Source of the DNA: CF-46 sp963760735
Lineage (GTDB): Bacteria; Chloroflexota; Limnocylindria; Limnocylindrales; CSP1-4
NCBI GenBank assembly: GCA_963760735.1
Contig: CAVXEB010000001.1
Span: forward strand, 186,001 to 250,000
DNA: 64,000 bases
Direction of reading: 5' to 3'
A program made the translations under genes and the position numbers. A model generated the notes under the pieces. The model searched no databases. It saw only the letters and a list, made by a program, of their open reading frames with translations, and had not been told where the DNA came from. Numbering within the stretch: the stretch's first letter is position 1; each line of letters starts with the position of its first letter. This document shows, one piece after another, positions 1-8,997 of the stretch.

Positions 1-1
1 C

Positions 2-2083
2 AAGCAGATGGTCCTGCCGACGACCACGGTCATGTACCAGGCGCAGGAGGTCGCGGCGGTCGTCGCCACGTCCCGCTACGCGGCCGCCGACGGCGTGGCT
101 GCCGTGCTGGTCGACTACGAGCCGCTCCCGGTCATCGTCGACCCGCACAAGGCGCTCGAGCCGGATGCGTTCGTCCTGCGCCCCGACCGCGGCGAGGACA
201 AGCAGACCAACCGGATCTGGCACTGGGAGTCCGGCGACAGGGCGAAGGCCGACGCCGCGATGGCCGCGGCCGAGGTCAAGATCGAAGAGGACATCTACAT
301 CCCCAGGATCCACGTCGCCTCGATCGAGACGTGCGGCTGCGTCGCCGACTGGGACGCGGTCCGCGGTCAGCTGACGCTGCACATGACGAGCCAGGCGCCG
401 CACGCGATCCGGACGGTCCTGGCCCTCGTCAGCGGCCTCCCGGAGCAGAACATCCGGGTGAAGACCCACGACATCGGCGGTGGCTTCGGCGGCAAGGTCC
501 CGGTCTACCCGGGCTACGTCCTTGCGGTCGTCGCGAGCCTGACCGTCGGCAAGCCCATCAAGTGGATCGAGGACCGCTCGGAGAACCTCCAGGCGGACTC
601 GTTCGCCCGGGACTACCACATCCACGCCGAGATGAGCGCGACCAAAGCCGGCAAGATCACGGGTCTCAAGGTCCGGACGATCGCCGATCATGGCTATACC
701 GATGCCGCGGCGGACCCGTCGAAGTTTCCGGCCGGCCTGTTCAACGTGATCACCGGCTCCTACGACTTCCAGAACGCGTTCGTCGAGGTCGACGGCGTGT
801 ATACGAACAAGCCGCCCGGCGGCGTGGCCTACCGCTGCTCGTTCCGGGTCACGGAGGCCGTCCACGCGATCGAGCGGATGGTCGACATCCTCGCCCACGA
901 CATCGGCAAGGACCCGGCCCAGCTCCGGATGGAGAATTTCATCCAGCCCGAGCAGTTCCCCTACGCCACGCCGACCGGCTGGTCGTACGACTCGGGCAAC
1001 TACCCGGCCGCCCTCCAGAAGGCCATGGACCTCATCGACTACGCCGGCCTCCGCAGGGAGCAGGCGGAGAAGCGCGCCCGGGGCGAGCTGATGGGAATCG
1101 GGATCAGCAGCTTCACCGAGATCGTCGGCGCGGGGCCGTCCCACGACTTCGACATCCTCGGGATCAAGATGTTCGACTCGTGCGAGATCCGGGTCCACCC
1201 GACGGGCAAGGTCATCGCCCGGCTCGGCGTCCAGTCCCAGGGTCAGGGTCACGAGACGACGTTCGCCCAGATCATCGCCGAGGAGCTCGGGTTCCCGGTC
1301 GCGGACATCAAGATCGAGGAGGGCGACACCGATACCGCTCCCTACGGGCTCGGGACCTACGCGTCGCGGTCGACGCCGGTCGCCGGCGCCGCCACGGTCG
1401 TCGCCGCCCGCAAGATCAAGGAGAAGGCCCGGCACATCGCCGCGCACCTCCTCGAGGCGAGCGCCGACGACCTCGAGTGGACGAACGGGAAATGGAGCGT
1501 CAAGGGCTCGCCGGAGCGGTTCAAGACCATCCAGGAGATCTCGTTCGCGGCGTACACCAACCATCCCGCCGGGATGGAGGCAGGTCTCGAGGCGGTCGAC
1601 TACTACGACCCGCCGAACCTGACCTTCCCGTTCGGCAGCTACATCTGCGTCATCGACATCGACAAGGGGACCGGCCAGGTCCACGTGCGACGATTCGTCG
1701 CCGTCGACGACTGCGGCAACATCATCAACCCGATGATCGTGGACGGCCAGATCCACGGCGGGCTCACGATGGGCCTCGCCCCGGCGCTGTACGAGTCGAT
1801 CACCTACGACGAGAACGGCAACAACCTGGCCGGCACCTTCATGGACTACCTCCTCCCGACGGCCGTCGAAACGCCGGCCTGGGAGCTCGAGAAGACCGTC
1901 ACCCCGTCGCCGCATCACCCGATCGGCGCGAAGGGTGTCGGGGAGTCGGCGACGGTCGGCGCCCCGCCGGCGATCGCGAACGCCGTCGTCGACGCCCTGT
2001 GGCATCTGGGCGTCCGCAACATCGACATCCCGATCACGCCCCAGAAGGTCTGGGCGATCCTCCACGAGAAGGGCATCAGCTAG
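2..2083 (+). CDS. coxL: Aerobic carbon monoxide dehydrogenase large subunit (form I), 5' partial
   Basis: This is the molybdenum-cofactor subunit of aerobic CO dehydrogenase, which oxidises CO with water to CO2 and feeds electrons to the respiratory chain. It belongs to the xanthine oxidase family and acts with medium (FAD) and small (FeS) subunits. The frame is open at the window edge; 693 residues are visible against about 800 in the family, so roughly the first 100 are missing. The loop AYRCSFR at 827-847 is the form I signature whose Cys holds the copper of the Mo-Cu centre. Further cofactor motifs are GGGFGGK at 476-496 and GVGES with the catalytic Glu at 1934-1948. A CoxI-like and a CoxG gene follow directly. 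coxM and coxS are not in the window and probably lie upstream. Confidence 0.95.
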   Translation, partial: KQMVLPTTTVMYQAQEVAAVVATSRYAAADGVAAVLVDYEPLPVIVDPHKALEPDAFVLRPDRGEDKQTNRIWHWESGDRAKADAAMAAAEVKIEEDIYIPRIHVASIETCGCVADWDAVRGQLTLHMTSQAPHAIRTVLALVSGLPEQNIRVKTHDIGGGFGGKVPVYPGYVLAVVASLTVGKPIKWIEDRSENLQADSFARDYHIHAEMSATKAGKITGLKVRTIADHGYTDAAADPSKFPAGLFNVITGSYDFQNAFVEVDGVYTNKPPGGVAYRCSFRVTEAVHAIERMVDILAHDIGKDPAQLRMENFIQPEQFPYATPTGWSYDSGNYPAALQKAMDLIDYAGLRREQAEKRARGELMGIGISSFTEIVGAGPSHDFDILGIKMFDSCEIRVHPTGKVIARLGVQSQGQGHETTFAQIIAEELGFPVADIKIEEGDTDTAPYGLGTYASRSTPVAGAATVVAARKIKEKARHIAAHLLEASADDLEWTNGKWSVKGSPERFKTIQEISFAAYTNHPAGMEAGLEAVDYYDPPNLTFPFGSYICVIDIDKGTGQVHVRRFVAVDDCGNIINPMIVDGQIHGGLTMGLAPALYESITYDENGNNLAGTFMDYLLPTAVETPAWELEKTVTPSPHHPIGAKGVGESATVGAPPAIANAVVDALWHLGVRNIDIPITPQKVWAILHEKGIS

Positions 2084-2115
2084 GCTCCGGCCGGCGACCC
2101 GTTCTCACCGCGTCC

Positions 2116-3163
2116 ATGACCCGCAGCATCTTCGTCCGGGCGGCTGAGCTCGAAGGAGCCGGCCGCCCGTTCGTCGTCGCGACCGTCGTCGCGGTCGCCC
2201 GGCCGACGTCCGCCCGACCCGGGGCGAGCGGGATCGTCCATCCGGACGGCACGATCGAGGGCTGGGTCGGGGGCAGCTGCGCCCAGCCGGTGGTCGTCCG
2301 GGAGGCGCTCCACGCAATGGCCGACGGCCAGCCTCGTCTGCTCCGCCTGTCGAAGGACGGGCCGGCGGAGGGCCGTCGCGCCGACGGCGTCGTCGAGCTC
2401 GTGATGACCTGTCACTCCGGTGGCACCCTGGAGATCTACGTGGAACCCCACCTGCCCGCGCCGCTCCTGTGGGTCGCCGGCACGACCCCGATCGCCGGCG
2501 CCCTCGCGACCCTTGGTTCAGCGGCCGGCTGGAACGTCACCGTCTTCGACCCGTTCGCCGCCGCGGAGGACTTCCCCGCGGCCGATGGCGTGAGCCAGGA
2601 GACCGCGCTGGGCCGGGTCGACCCGGAGGCGAGCCCCTACGTCGTCGTCGCCACCCAGGGCCAGTGGGACGAAGAGGCGCTCGCGGCGGCGCTGCGCCGG
2701 AACGCCTCGTACGTCGGCCTCGTCGCCTCGCCGACCCGGGCGAACGTCGTCCGCCAGTGGCTGCGCGACGAGACCGGCCTGGCGGAGGAGCGGCTCGCCG
2801 CCCTCCGCGCCCCGGCCGGCATGGATCTCGGTGCGGAGACGCCCGAGGAGATCGCGCTGTCGATCCTCGCCGAGCTCGTCCAGGTTCGCCGGGGACGCGC
2901 CCCGTTCGTCGCCGCGCCCGGCCCGGCGACCCTCAGCGGTGACGCGGCGCTGGCCGTCCAGCCGATCCAGCCCGTCGTCGACGACATCGTCCTCGAGGAC
3001 CCGGTCTGCGGGATGATCGTCGACCGGGCGACGGCGCGCCATCTCGCCGAGCACGACGGCACGGTCTACGCGTTCTGCTCGATCGGCTGCCGAACTGCGG
3101 TTCATCAAGGAGCCGTCAGAGTATCTTTCGGCTCCCGGCACGCACCCCATGGAGGCCTCATGA
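2116..3163 (+). CDS. XdhC/CoxI family maturation protein with C-terminal YHS domain, frameshifted near its end
   Basis: XdhC/CoxI proteins bind molybdenum cofactor and help load it into xanthine-dehydrogenase-type enzymes, here presumably CoxL, 32 bp upstream. The N-terminal half holds the XdhC domain with GWVGGSCAQP, the middle a Rossmann-like segment, and LGAETPEEIALSI is typical of the C-terminal XdhC domain. A YHS metal-binding domain follows, starting at EDPVCGMIV with FCSIGC near 3076-3090. As written, the frame then runs into nonsense and on into coxG. Removing one A at 3093-3094 restores a normal YHS ending (RFIKEPSEYL) and a stop at 3161-3163 that overlaps the coxG start as ATGA. The corrected protein has 348 residues. 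The extra base could be a sequencing error or a real mutation. Confidence 0.85.
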
Positions 3164-3601
3164 AGTTCGAGGGCACCGTCGACATCGCCGCATCGCGCGA
3201 CAAGGTGTGGGCCTTCGTCATCGACCCGAACGAGGTAGGCCAGTGCGGTCCCGGCGTCGAGTCGATCGAGGTCATCGACGACACCCACTTCAAGGCCACG
3301 GCCAAGGTCGGCATCGGATTCATCAGCGCCCGGTTCGTCGTGAACATGGAGATGGCCGAGCAAGCAGGCGCCTGACAAGGCGGTCATCAAGGCGCATGGC
3401 CAGGCCCCTGGCAGCGCGGTCGACGCGACCGCCCAGATGACGCTCAGCGACGGCGACGCCGGCGGGACGCGGATGGACTGGAATGCCGACGTCGCGATCT
3501 CCGGCAGCCTCGCGTCGCTCGGCGCGCGGCTGATCGACGGCACGGCGAACAAGATGATCGGCCAGACCTTCGACTGCATGAAGCAGAAGCTCGAGGGCTA
3601 G
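3160..3601 (+). CDS. coxG: CoxG-like SRPBCC family protein, frameshifted
   Basis: CoxG proteins belong to the SRPBCC/START-like fold and are encoded in aerobic CO dehydrogenase clusters. In mycobacteria CoxG has been linked to anchoring the enzyme at the membrane or delivering electron carrier. The start MKFEGTVDIAAS with WAFVIDPNEVGQCGPG is characteristic of the family. The written frame stops at 3375 after 71 codons, but one base later the protein continues as PDKAVIKAHGQAPGSAVDA to a stop at 3599-3601. Removing one A at 3362-3363 gives an intact 146-residue protein of normal size. The ATG overlaps the corrected stop of the XdhC gene. This is the second +1 homopolymer-type shift within 270 bp, so a local sequence error is likely. 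Confidence 0.85.
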
Positions 3602-3613
3602 CAGCCGGCCCGC

Positions 3614-4252
3614 GTGGAGCGCATCAGCCGGGTCGTCGGCCCGGTGGCGACGAACGTCCACATCCTCGCCGACCCGCGGTCGCGGGAGGCGATCGCGATC
3701 GACGCAGCCATCCCGTCGCTGGCCTGGATCGCCGACGAGCTGGCGGCCCGCGAGTGGACGCTGCGTCTGATCGTTTCCACGCACGGTCACTGGGACCACA
3801 TCGGGGACAATGCCGCGGTCTCCGCCTCGACGGGCGCCGAGATCGCCGTCCACGCCCTCGATCGCGACGCGCTCCTCCACCCGGCGCCGCTCTGGGCGCC
3901 GTTCGAGATCCCGCCGTCGGTGCCTGCGGTCGAGCTCGCCGAGGGCGGCGAGATCCGGTTCGGCGAGATCCGGCTTCGGGTGCTGCACACGCCCGGTCAC
4001 ACGCCTGGCTCAGTGTGCCTGCTCGCGAGCGACGAGGGCCTGCTCCTCAGCGGCGACACGCTGTTCGCGAGCGGCTGGGGCCGGACCGACCTGCCCGGCG
4101 GCTCGGACGAGGCGATCGTCGAGTCGTTGATCCGGCTCTCGGAGCTGGAGTCGCCGATCGGGGTCCTGCCCGGGCACGGCCCCGAGACGACGATCGGGCG
4201 CGAGCGACCGTGGCTGGAGCTGGTCCGCGAGTCCCATCGCCTGCCGATCTAG
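3614..4252 (+). CDS. Metallo-beta-lactamase fold hydrolase, glyoxalase II-like
   Basis: This is a 212-residue soluble hydrolase of the metallo-beta-lactamase superfamily, in the glyoxalase II-like group that cleaves thioesters such as hydroxyacyl-thiol conjugates. The binuclear metal motif THGHWDH lies near residues 56-62, followed by HTPGHTPGS near 132-140 (third metal His), SGDTLF (bridging Asp) and LPGHGPET near the C terminus (last metal His). The length matches the short bacterial members. Translation probably starts at GTG 3614, 12 bp after coxG, so it may be the last gene of the cox transcript. Its link to CO oxidation is unknown. The exact substrate cannot be told from sequence. Confidence 0.85.
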   Translation: MERISRVVGPVATNVHILADPRSREAIAIDAAIPSLAWIADELAAREWTLRLIVSTHGHWDHIGDNAAVSASTGAEIAVHALDRDALLHPAPLWAPFEIPPSVPAVELAEGGEIRFGEIRLRVLHTPGHTPGSVCLLASDEGLLLSGDTLFASGWGRTDLPGGSDEAIVESLIRLSELESPIGVLPGHGPETTIGRERPWLELVRESHRLPI

Positions 4253-4653
4253 CCCGACGCGCCGCCGGGGTCTTCCAGGCGTGGCTCACCCACGCGCAAC
4301 GAGGCTCGCCCATTCCAGTCGGGGCGGACTCCCGCGTTGAGAACGAGACGAGATGGCGTCCACGCTCCGCCCGTGCGGCCCGGGATATCCTCGCGTGGGC
4401 CACGCCCACGCGCGGCATGATCCTCAGCCATGTAGGGGCGCCCCGCGGGCGATGTCCGTCTCAGCCATGGCGCATGCGCATGCGCAGGACGAGGATCACG
4501 CTCGCAAGTTGGCGATCGCCTCACCTCGCGTGTCGTTCGATGGCCCATCGACATTCGCCGGACGATCGGCGCGGACCGGGCGGACCGGGCGGACCGGGCG
4601 GACCGGGCCGTCCGAGCGGTCCGCGGCACGATGGCGGCGGCGATGGCCGGCGA
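4253..4653. other. Intergenic region with hairpin and short tandem repeat
   Basis: No convincing gene is seen in these 401 bases between converging genes. A perfect 9-bp stem with a CAC loop at 4392-4412 may act as a terminator, although no T-run follows on either strand. A GCATGC-rich stretch lies near 4470-4490, and four perfect copies of a 9-base unit lie at 4572-4607. Confidence 0.6.
4572..4607. repeat. Four perfect tandem copies of a 9-bp unit
   Basis: The unit CGGACCGGG is repeated four times without error, about 50 bp beyond the end of the secreted-protein gene on the other strand. Such a short GC-rich repeat is prone to slippage. No function is evident. Confidence 0.9.
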
Positions 4654-5595
4654 TCAGCCGTTGACGAAGCCCGTTGTGTTCACGACCTCGAACATCGAGC
4701 CGGTGATGCCGTGCAGACCGTGGAGATCGTCGTCGTTCCAGCGCGGATCGGACGCGCCGGAGACGTAATAAGCCGAGCCGTTGTCGGCCAGGATCATCCC
4801 GTATCGCTTCAGCGCGGTCAGGATCACCCGGCTCTGCGGCCCGTAGCCGCTGATGTCGACGCTCGCCTTCAGGCGGAGTCGCAGGCCCATCGGCGGCAGG
4901 CTGACGTCGGGTCCGTCCCCGGCGTCGTGGCGGGCGGGATAGATGTGCGCGTCGCGGGTCGTCGGCACCGTGAACCGAAGCGCGTGGGCGATCACCCCGG
5001 AGGCGACCTCGTCGTACCGGGCGAGTCCCGGGTAGATGGGGAGGCCTGCGGCGTCGGCGGAGGTCCAGCCATCCGGTCGAAGCGCGTTCGACAGGAGATC
5101 CCACGTGGCGCCGGACCCCGCGGTCCAGCTGCCGTTCACCTTCGCGGCCGCGAACAGCTCCCATAGCCGGCACGCCTTGCTGTCGATCATCAGGATGTGG
5201 CGATCGCCGCCGGCTCCGTTGCCCTCGATCTTCGGCACGGCCGGGATCGGGTAGCCGACCAGGTCCGACTCGCCCGGCCACTGGAACGAGACGGTGGAGC
5301 GCGGCGTGGCCGAGCTGACGACGTTGAACGGGATGCCGTAGCCGGCGAACGTCCCGAAGTCCGGGTGGACGTACCTGGTCGTGCCCATGGTCCCGATCAG
5401 GGTCGCGGAGTCGGTCCGGACCGGAAGCGTGTCGACCCGGCGGTTCCAGACGTTCGACGCCGGAAAGGGCAAGGGACAGCCGGTCCGAGCCCTGAAGCGG
5501 CTGATGTTCGGGGTCGCCGAGACCGACCCGCCGCCGACGGAGACGGCGAGGATCGCGACGACGAAGGCGAGACCGACCGGTCGACGGGCGCGCAT
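4654..5595 (-). CDS. Secreted protein of unknown function
   Basis: This is a predicted exported protein of 313 residues. It starts with an arginine-rich n-region and a hydrophobic stretch (LAFVVAILAVSV) ending in an AXA-like site around residue 27, a typical Sec signal peptide. The mature part carries conserved-looking blocks such as NALRPDGWTSADAAGLPI, LPPMGLRLRLKAS and KRYGMILADNGS. I associate these with a family of hypothetical secreted proteins in actinobacteria and other high-GC soil bacteria, possibly carbohydrate-related; no enzyme motif is recognised. ATG 5595 was chosen over a start 23 codons upstream because the signal peptide begins there and a GAGG lies 8 nt before it. The gene stands alone and faces the MBL gene. 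Confidence 0.75.
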   Translation of the reverse strand: MRARRPVGLAFVVAILAVSVGGGSVSATPNISRFRARTGCPLPFPASNVWNRRVDTLPVRTDSATLIGTMGTTRYVHPDFGTFAGYGIPFNVVSSATPRSTVSFQWPGESDLVGYPIPAVPKIEGNGAGGDRHILMIDSKACRLWELFAAAKVNGSWTAGSGATWDLLSNALRPDGWTSADAAGLPIYPGLARYDEVASGVIAHALRFTVPTTRDAHIYPARHDAGDGPDVSLPPMGLRLRLKASVDISGYGPQSRVILTALKRYGMILADNGSAYYVSGASDPRWNDDDLHGLHGITGSMFEVVNTTGFVNG

Positions 5596-5819
5596 TCCGC
5601 CATCCTCGGGCGCCGGCGCCAGGACGACGCTGATCCGATGGTCCCGGACGGTGCCGAGCAGCACCGCCCGATTGGGTAGCGCGGCTCGGGCCCGGGCTGT
5701 CGCGCCTGAAGGACGCTGGGCTGCGTTGCCGGCTGCGCTGCTCGCTCACGCACCCTGAAGTGCGCTCGCTCCGCTCTCGCCGGCGCCTTGCCAGCCTCCC
5801 CCATCCGCGACGAACGCAG

Positions 5820-6830
5820 TCAGTCCGAGGTGAATTCCTTGCGGTAGGACACGCTGGTCCGGTGGCGGCGGAAGCCCATCGACTCGTACACCCTGAGCGC
5901 GCCCGAGATGTTGTCGGCGTCGACGCCCAGCGCCGCCTGCGTGAGGCCCCGCTCCCGGAGCGCGACGAGCGATCGGGCGATCAACGCCGACGCCAGCCCG
6001 CGCCGACGCCAGGCCCGGCGCACGCTGATGTGCTCGAGCCAGCCGCGCTGGACGCCCAGCTCCGCGTTCTCGTTGGCGAAGACGGACGGCATCACCGAGC
6101 CGGCGACCTCGTCGCCGTCCCAGGCGACCTGCCAGAGCGACGTGTCGAGCTCCGGGCTGGCGTACCAGCGCTCGAAGTCGGCGTCGGTCCGCTCGCCATG
6201 GTTCCAGTGGTCCACGAACGCCTCGACGTCCGCGTCCCAGATCCGGCGATGGTCGGCGGGGTCCACCGGACGGACCTCGAGACCCTCCGGCAGGGAGCGG
6301 TCCGGAATCGGCTCGGTCAGGTCGCGGACCATCATGAATCCGTACCGGACGATGCGGTAGCCGGCGCTCTCGTACAGGGCGACCGCTCCAACCTGGGCCT
6401 CGTCCGGCCACGCCGAGAGGACCCGCTCGCGAGGCCGGCCGTCGACGCGCGCGACCTCCTCCGCGCGGGCTTCCGTCCAACCGAGGAGCGCGCGCCCGAG
6501 GCCGCGACGTCGCCACGGCGGCCGGACCCAGCCCTCCATCTGGTGGTGGCCGCGGCCATCGTCGCGGGTCCGGACGTCGGTCCAGCCCGCAGCCACGATG
6601 ACCTCGTCGATCTCGGCAAGGAGCACGTCACGGCGCGGGTCGAACTCGTGAGTGTGCTCGTAGTCGAGCCGCAGCTGGTCGACCGTCGGCAGCCAGTCGA
6701 TCCCGTCCTCCAGATGCGCCTCCCGGATCAGGTCGACGAGGCCCTCGTAGTCCCGCTGCGGGTCGAACGGCCGGAACCGCAGCCCGGCGATTGCCGGCGC
6801 GTTGGGCAGCACGATCTCGGTGTCGATCAT
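5820..6830 (-). CDS. Double-GNAT-domain acetyltransferase
   Basis: This 336-residue protein carries two GNAT acetyltransferase domains in tandem, an arrangement seen in mycothiol synthase-like proteins. Such enzymes move an acetyl group from acetyl-CoA to an amine. Domain 1 has the acetyl-CoA loop around VRPPWRRRGLGRALLGW, domain 2 the same around VRRAWRRRGLASALI, followed by the C-terminal pattern of an Asn-containing strand and YESMGF. The start codon overlaps the stop of the upstream gene as ATGA, and that gene is a clear paralog of the same layout, so the two arose by duplication and are probably translationally coupled. The acceptor substrate is unknown. It is the last gene of a minus-strand run that includes rsgA. 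Confidence 0.85.
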   Translation of the reverse strand: MIDTEIVLPNAPAIAGLRFRPFDPQRDYEGLVDLIREAHLEDGIDWLPTVDQLRLDYEHTHEFDPRRDVLLAEIDEVIVAAGWTDVRTRDDGRGHHQMEGWVRPPWRRRGLGRALLGWTEARAEEVARVDGRPRERVLSAWPDEAQVGAVALYESAGYRIVRYGFMMVRDLTEPIPDRSLPEGLEVRPVDPADHRRIWDADVEAFVDHWNHGERTDADFERWYASPELDTSLWQVAWDGDEVAGSVMPSVFANENAELGVQRGWLEHISVRRAWRRRGLASALIARSLVALRERGLTQAALGVDADNISGALRVYESMGFRRHRTSVSYRKEFTSD

Positions 6831-7900
6831 GGCGAGCCCTCCTCGTTGGTCGGACGTGTCGTGGCATGGGAGTCCGGGAACGGCTTGCGGAATGCCGTGG
6901 TGCTTGCCGCGACCCGGAAGCCGCACGACTCGTACAGCCCCAGTGCGTCGTTCGCGTTCGCCGCATCGACCCCGAGCGCGGCCGTCTCCAGCCCCCGGTC
7001 GCGCAGGGCGACGAGGCTTCGGGCGATCAGCGCCCGCGCGAGGCCGCGCCTGCGCCACGGTCGGCGGGTGAAGACCGAGTCGAGCCAGCCGACCTGGATG
7101 TCGTCATGGTCCCTGTGGATCCCGTTCAGCGCGGCGCCCGCGATCTCGCCGCCGTCGAACGCAACCATCCACAGGGACGTGTCGGTGTCCGGGTCGGCGA
7201 TGATCTGGCTGGTGATGCTCTCGTCGTCGGCGACCGACCCGAAGTGATCGCGGAACGCCTCGTTGTCGGCGTGGATCACCGCCCGGATCGCCTCGGGCTC
7301 GAACGGGATCGGACGGAGCTCGAGGCCGTCGGGGAGCGGCAGCTCCGGGATCCCTTCGTAGTCGGGCCGGCGCATGGCGTGGAACCGCCGGAACGGCGCG
7401 TAGCCGGCGCCACGGAGCAGGACGTCGCCCCCGACGTCGCCGTCGTGGTTGAACGTCACGAGCCAGCGCTGCCGATCCGGCGACAGGCCGGCGGCAACGT
7501 CCGAGGCCGCCATGTCGATCCGGCGCGCCTCGGCCCAGGCCAGCAGGCGTGCCCCGACGCCCTGCCGTCGCACGTCCGGGTCGACGAAGCAGGCCGACTC
7601 GTACCAGCGGTCACCGTCGTTCGCGTCACTCCACTGCACCCGGGCGTACCCGGCGACGTCGGCGGCGCGCCGGACGATCACCAGGTCCGTTGCCGGCGCG
7701 AAGTGCTCGAGCGTCCCGTAGTACGCCCGCATCGCCTCGAACGACCCTCGCTCGATCTCGCCGTCGGCGCGACGAGCTCGGTCAGCGACCGCGTACATGC
7801 CCGGGAGCTCGGCCTCGACGTCGACCGACGGCTCGATCCGGACATCGCCGTCGAGCGTCGCCGCCATCGAGGCCGAGAGCCCGCTCCGAACGGTCGTCAT
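6827..7900 (-). CDS. Double-GNAT-domain acetyltransferase, paralog of its neighbour
   Basis: This is a 357-residue protein with two GNAT domains. The first contains VDPDVRRQGVGARLLAWAEA and the second FTRRPWRRRGLARALIARSL, both acetyl-CoA pyrophosphate-binding loops of the R/Q-X-X-G-X-G/A type. The ending LGLYESCGFR with a nearby Asn-rich strand matches the downstream gene closely, which marks the two as tandem duplicates. ATG 7900 overlaps the rsgA stop by 4 nt, and the stop overlaps the next start in the same way, so the start choice is well supported; an internal Met at codon 12 is the alternative. It probably acetylates a small molecule or protein amine, but the substrate is not identifiable. 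Confidence 0.85.
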   Translation of the reverse strand: MTTVRSGLSASMAATLDGDVRIEPSVDVEAELPGMYAVADRARRADGEIERGSFEAMRAYYGTLEHFAPATDLVIVRRAADVAGYARVQWSDANDGDRWYESACFVDPDVRRQGVGARLLAWAEARRIDMAASDVAAGLSPDRQRWLVTFNHDGDVGGDVLLRGAGYAPFRRFHAMRRPDYEGIPELPLPDGLELRPIPFEPEAIRAVIHADNEAFRDHFGSVADDESITSQIIADPDTDTSLWMVAFDGGEIAGAALNGIHRDHDDIQVGWLDSVFTRRPWRRRGLARALIARSLVALRDRGLETAALGVDAANANDALGLYESCGFRVAASTTAFRKPFPDSHATTRPTNEEGSP

Positions 7901-8997
7901 CGCCAGCCCTCGGACCCGTACTTCGCATCCATGTGGCGGCTGACCGACTTGCCGATCTGCTTCCACTTCCGTCGCTCCTCGTGCCGGGCGAGCGCGTCGA
8001 CGCGGCGCTCGTGATGGGCGGCCTCGCGCTGGAGCTTCCGCCAGCTCGCGTGCCGGTCGCCATCGAGCCGTCCGTCCTCGAGCGCTGCCGCGATCTGGCA
8101 GCCGGGTTCGCCGTTGTGCGAGCAGTTCCGGAACCGGCACGACGCGGCGATCTCGTCGACATCGCCGAACGATTGCCCGAGGCCGTCGCCGTCCCAGAGC
8201 GCAAGCTCGCGCATCCCGGGCGTGTCGAGGACGAGCCCGCCACCGGGGAGGAGATGGAGCTGTCGGCGCGTCGTCGTGTGACGTCCGCGGCCATCGTCCT
8301 CGCGGATCTCCTTCGTGGCGGCCACGTCGGAACCGGCCAGCCGGTTCAGCAGGGTCGACTTGCCGACGCCGGACGAGCCGACGAACGCCACCGTCCGCCC
8401 GAGTCCGATCCGCCCGCGGATCGCCTCCACTCCCCGACCGTCGATTGCGCTGACCGCGATGACCGTCGCACCGGCCGCGACGCCTTCGACCTCGGCGAGG
8501 GCCGCGTCGATCTCGTCGTCGCTGTCGAGGTCGGCCTTCGACAGGAGGACGACCGGCTCTGCCCCGCTGTCCCACGCCGCGGCCAGGTAGCGCTCGAGCC
8601 GGCGAACGTTGAGGTCGGCGTTGAGCGACGCCATGACGAAGACGATGTCGAGGTTGGCCCCGATGACCTGCGCCACGGTCCGGTTGCCCGGCGCCTGGCG
8701 GATCAGGGCCGATCGCCGCGGGAGCAGGGCATGGATCACGGTCTCGCCCGCCATGCCGCCCTCGACCGACACCCAGTCGCCGACCGCGGGGAACGCGGCC
8801 GGATCGTCGGCGGCGTCGAACCGGAACCGTCCGCTGACGGCCGCACGCAGCTCGCCGGCGGCGCCGGCGAGCTGGTACGAACCCCGATCCTCGGCGACGA
8901 CGCGGGCGGGCTCGCGCCCGAGGCCTGCGTGCGCCAGGTGGGCATCGGCAAGGGCGCCGGTCCAGCCGAGCGCGTCGAGGGTCGTCGGTTCGATCAC
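7897..8997 (-). CDS. rsgA: Ribosome small subunit-dependent GTPase RsgA
   Basis: RsgA is a circularly permuted GTPase that acts in the cytoplasm late in 30S ribosome assembly. The permuted order is visible: G4-like LLSKADL (residues 151-157), G5 VSAIDG (182-187), P-loop GSSGVGKST (207-215), G2 GRGRHTTT (236-243) and G3 DTPGM (258-262). The zinc knuckle follows as Cys287, Cys292, His294 and Cys300. Length (366) fits the family. The GTG start overlaps the stop of the 72-codon gene upstream, and its own stop overlaps the next GNAT start, so it is embedded in a translationally coupled chain beginning with an ABC exporter. That neighbourhood is unusual for rsgA. Confidence 0.96.
   Translation of the reverse strand: MIEPTTLDALGWTGALADAHLAHAGLGREPARVVAEDRGSYQLAGAAGELRAAVSGRFRFDAADDPAAFPAVGDWVSVEGGMAGETVIHALLPRRSALIRQAPGNRTVAQVIGANLDIVFVMASLNADLNVRRLERYLAAAWDSGAEPVVLLSKADLDSDDEIDAALAEVEGVAAGATVIAVSAIDGRGVEAIRGRIGLGRTVAFVGSSGVGKSTLLNRLAGSDVAATKEIREDDGRGRHTTTRRQLHLLPGGGLVLDTPGMRELALWDGDGLGQSFGDVDEIAASCRFRNCSHNGEPGCQIAAALEDGRLDGDRHASWRKLQREAAHHERRVDALARHEERRKWKQIGKSVSRHMDAKYGSEGWR

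Noticed and set aside
331..3375. A 1014-codon frame spanning coxL, XdhC and coxG
   Set aside because: Its first 600 codons are an Arg-rich antiframe of coxL. Only the part from 2116 on is real, and it joins XdhC to coxG only because of the frameshift at 3093.
4572..4607. Origin-type iterons
   Set aside because: The units are only 9 bp, GC-only apart from one A, with no DnaA boxes or AT-rich region nearby.
5665..5819. REP-like element between the secreted-protein gene and the GNAT gene
   Set aside because: GCGCTCGCTC-type words recur, but no clear inverted repeat pair or second copy could be found in the window.
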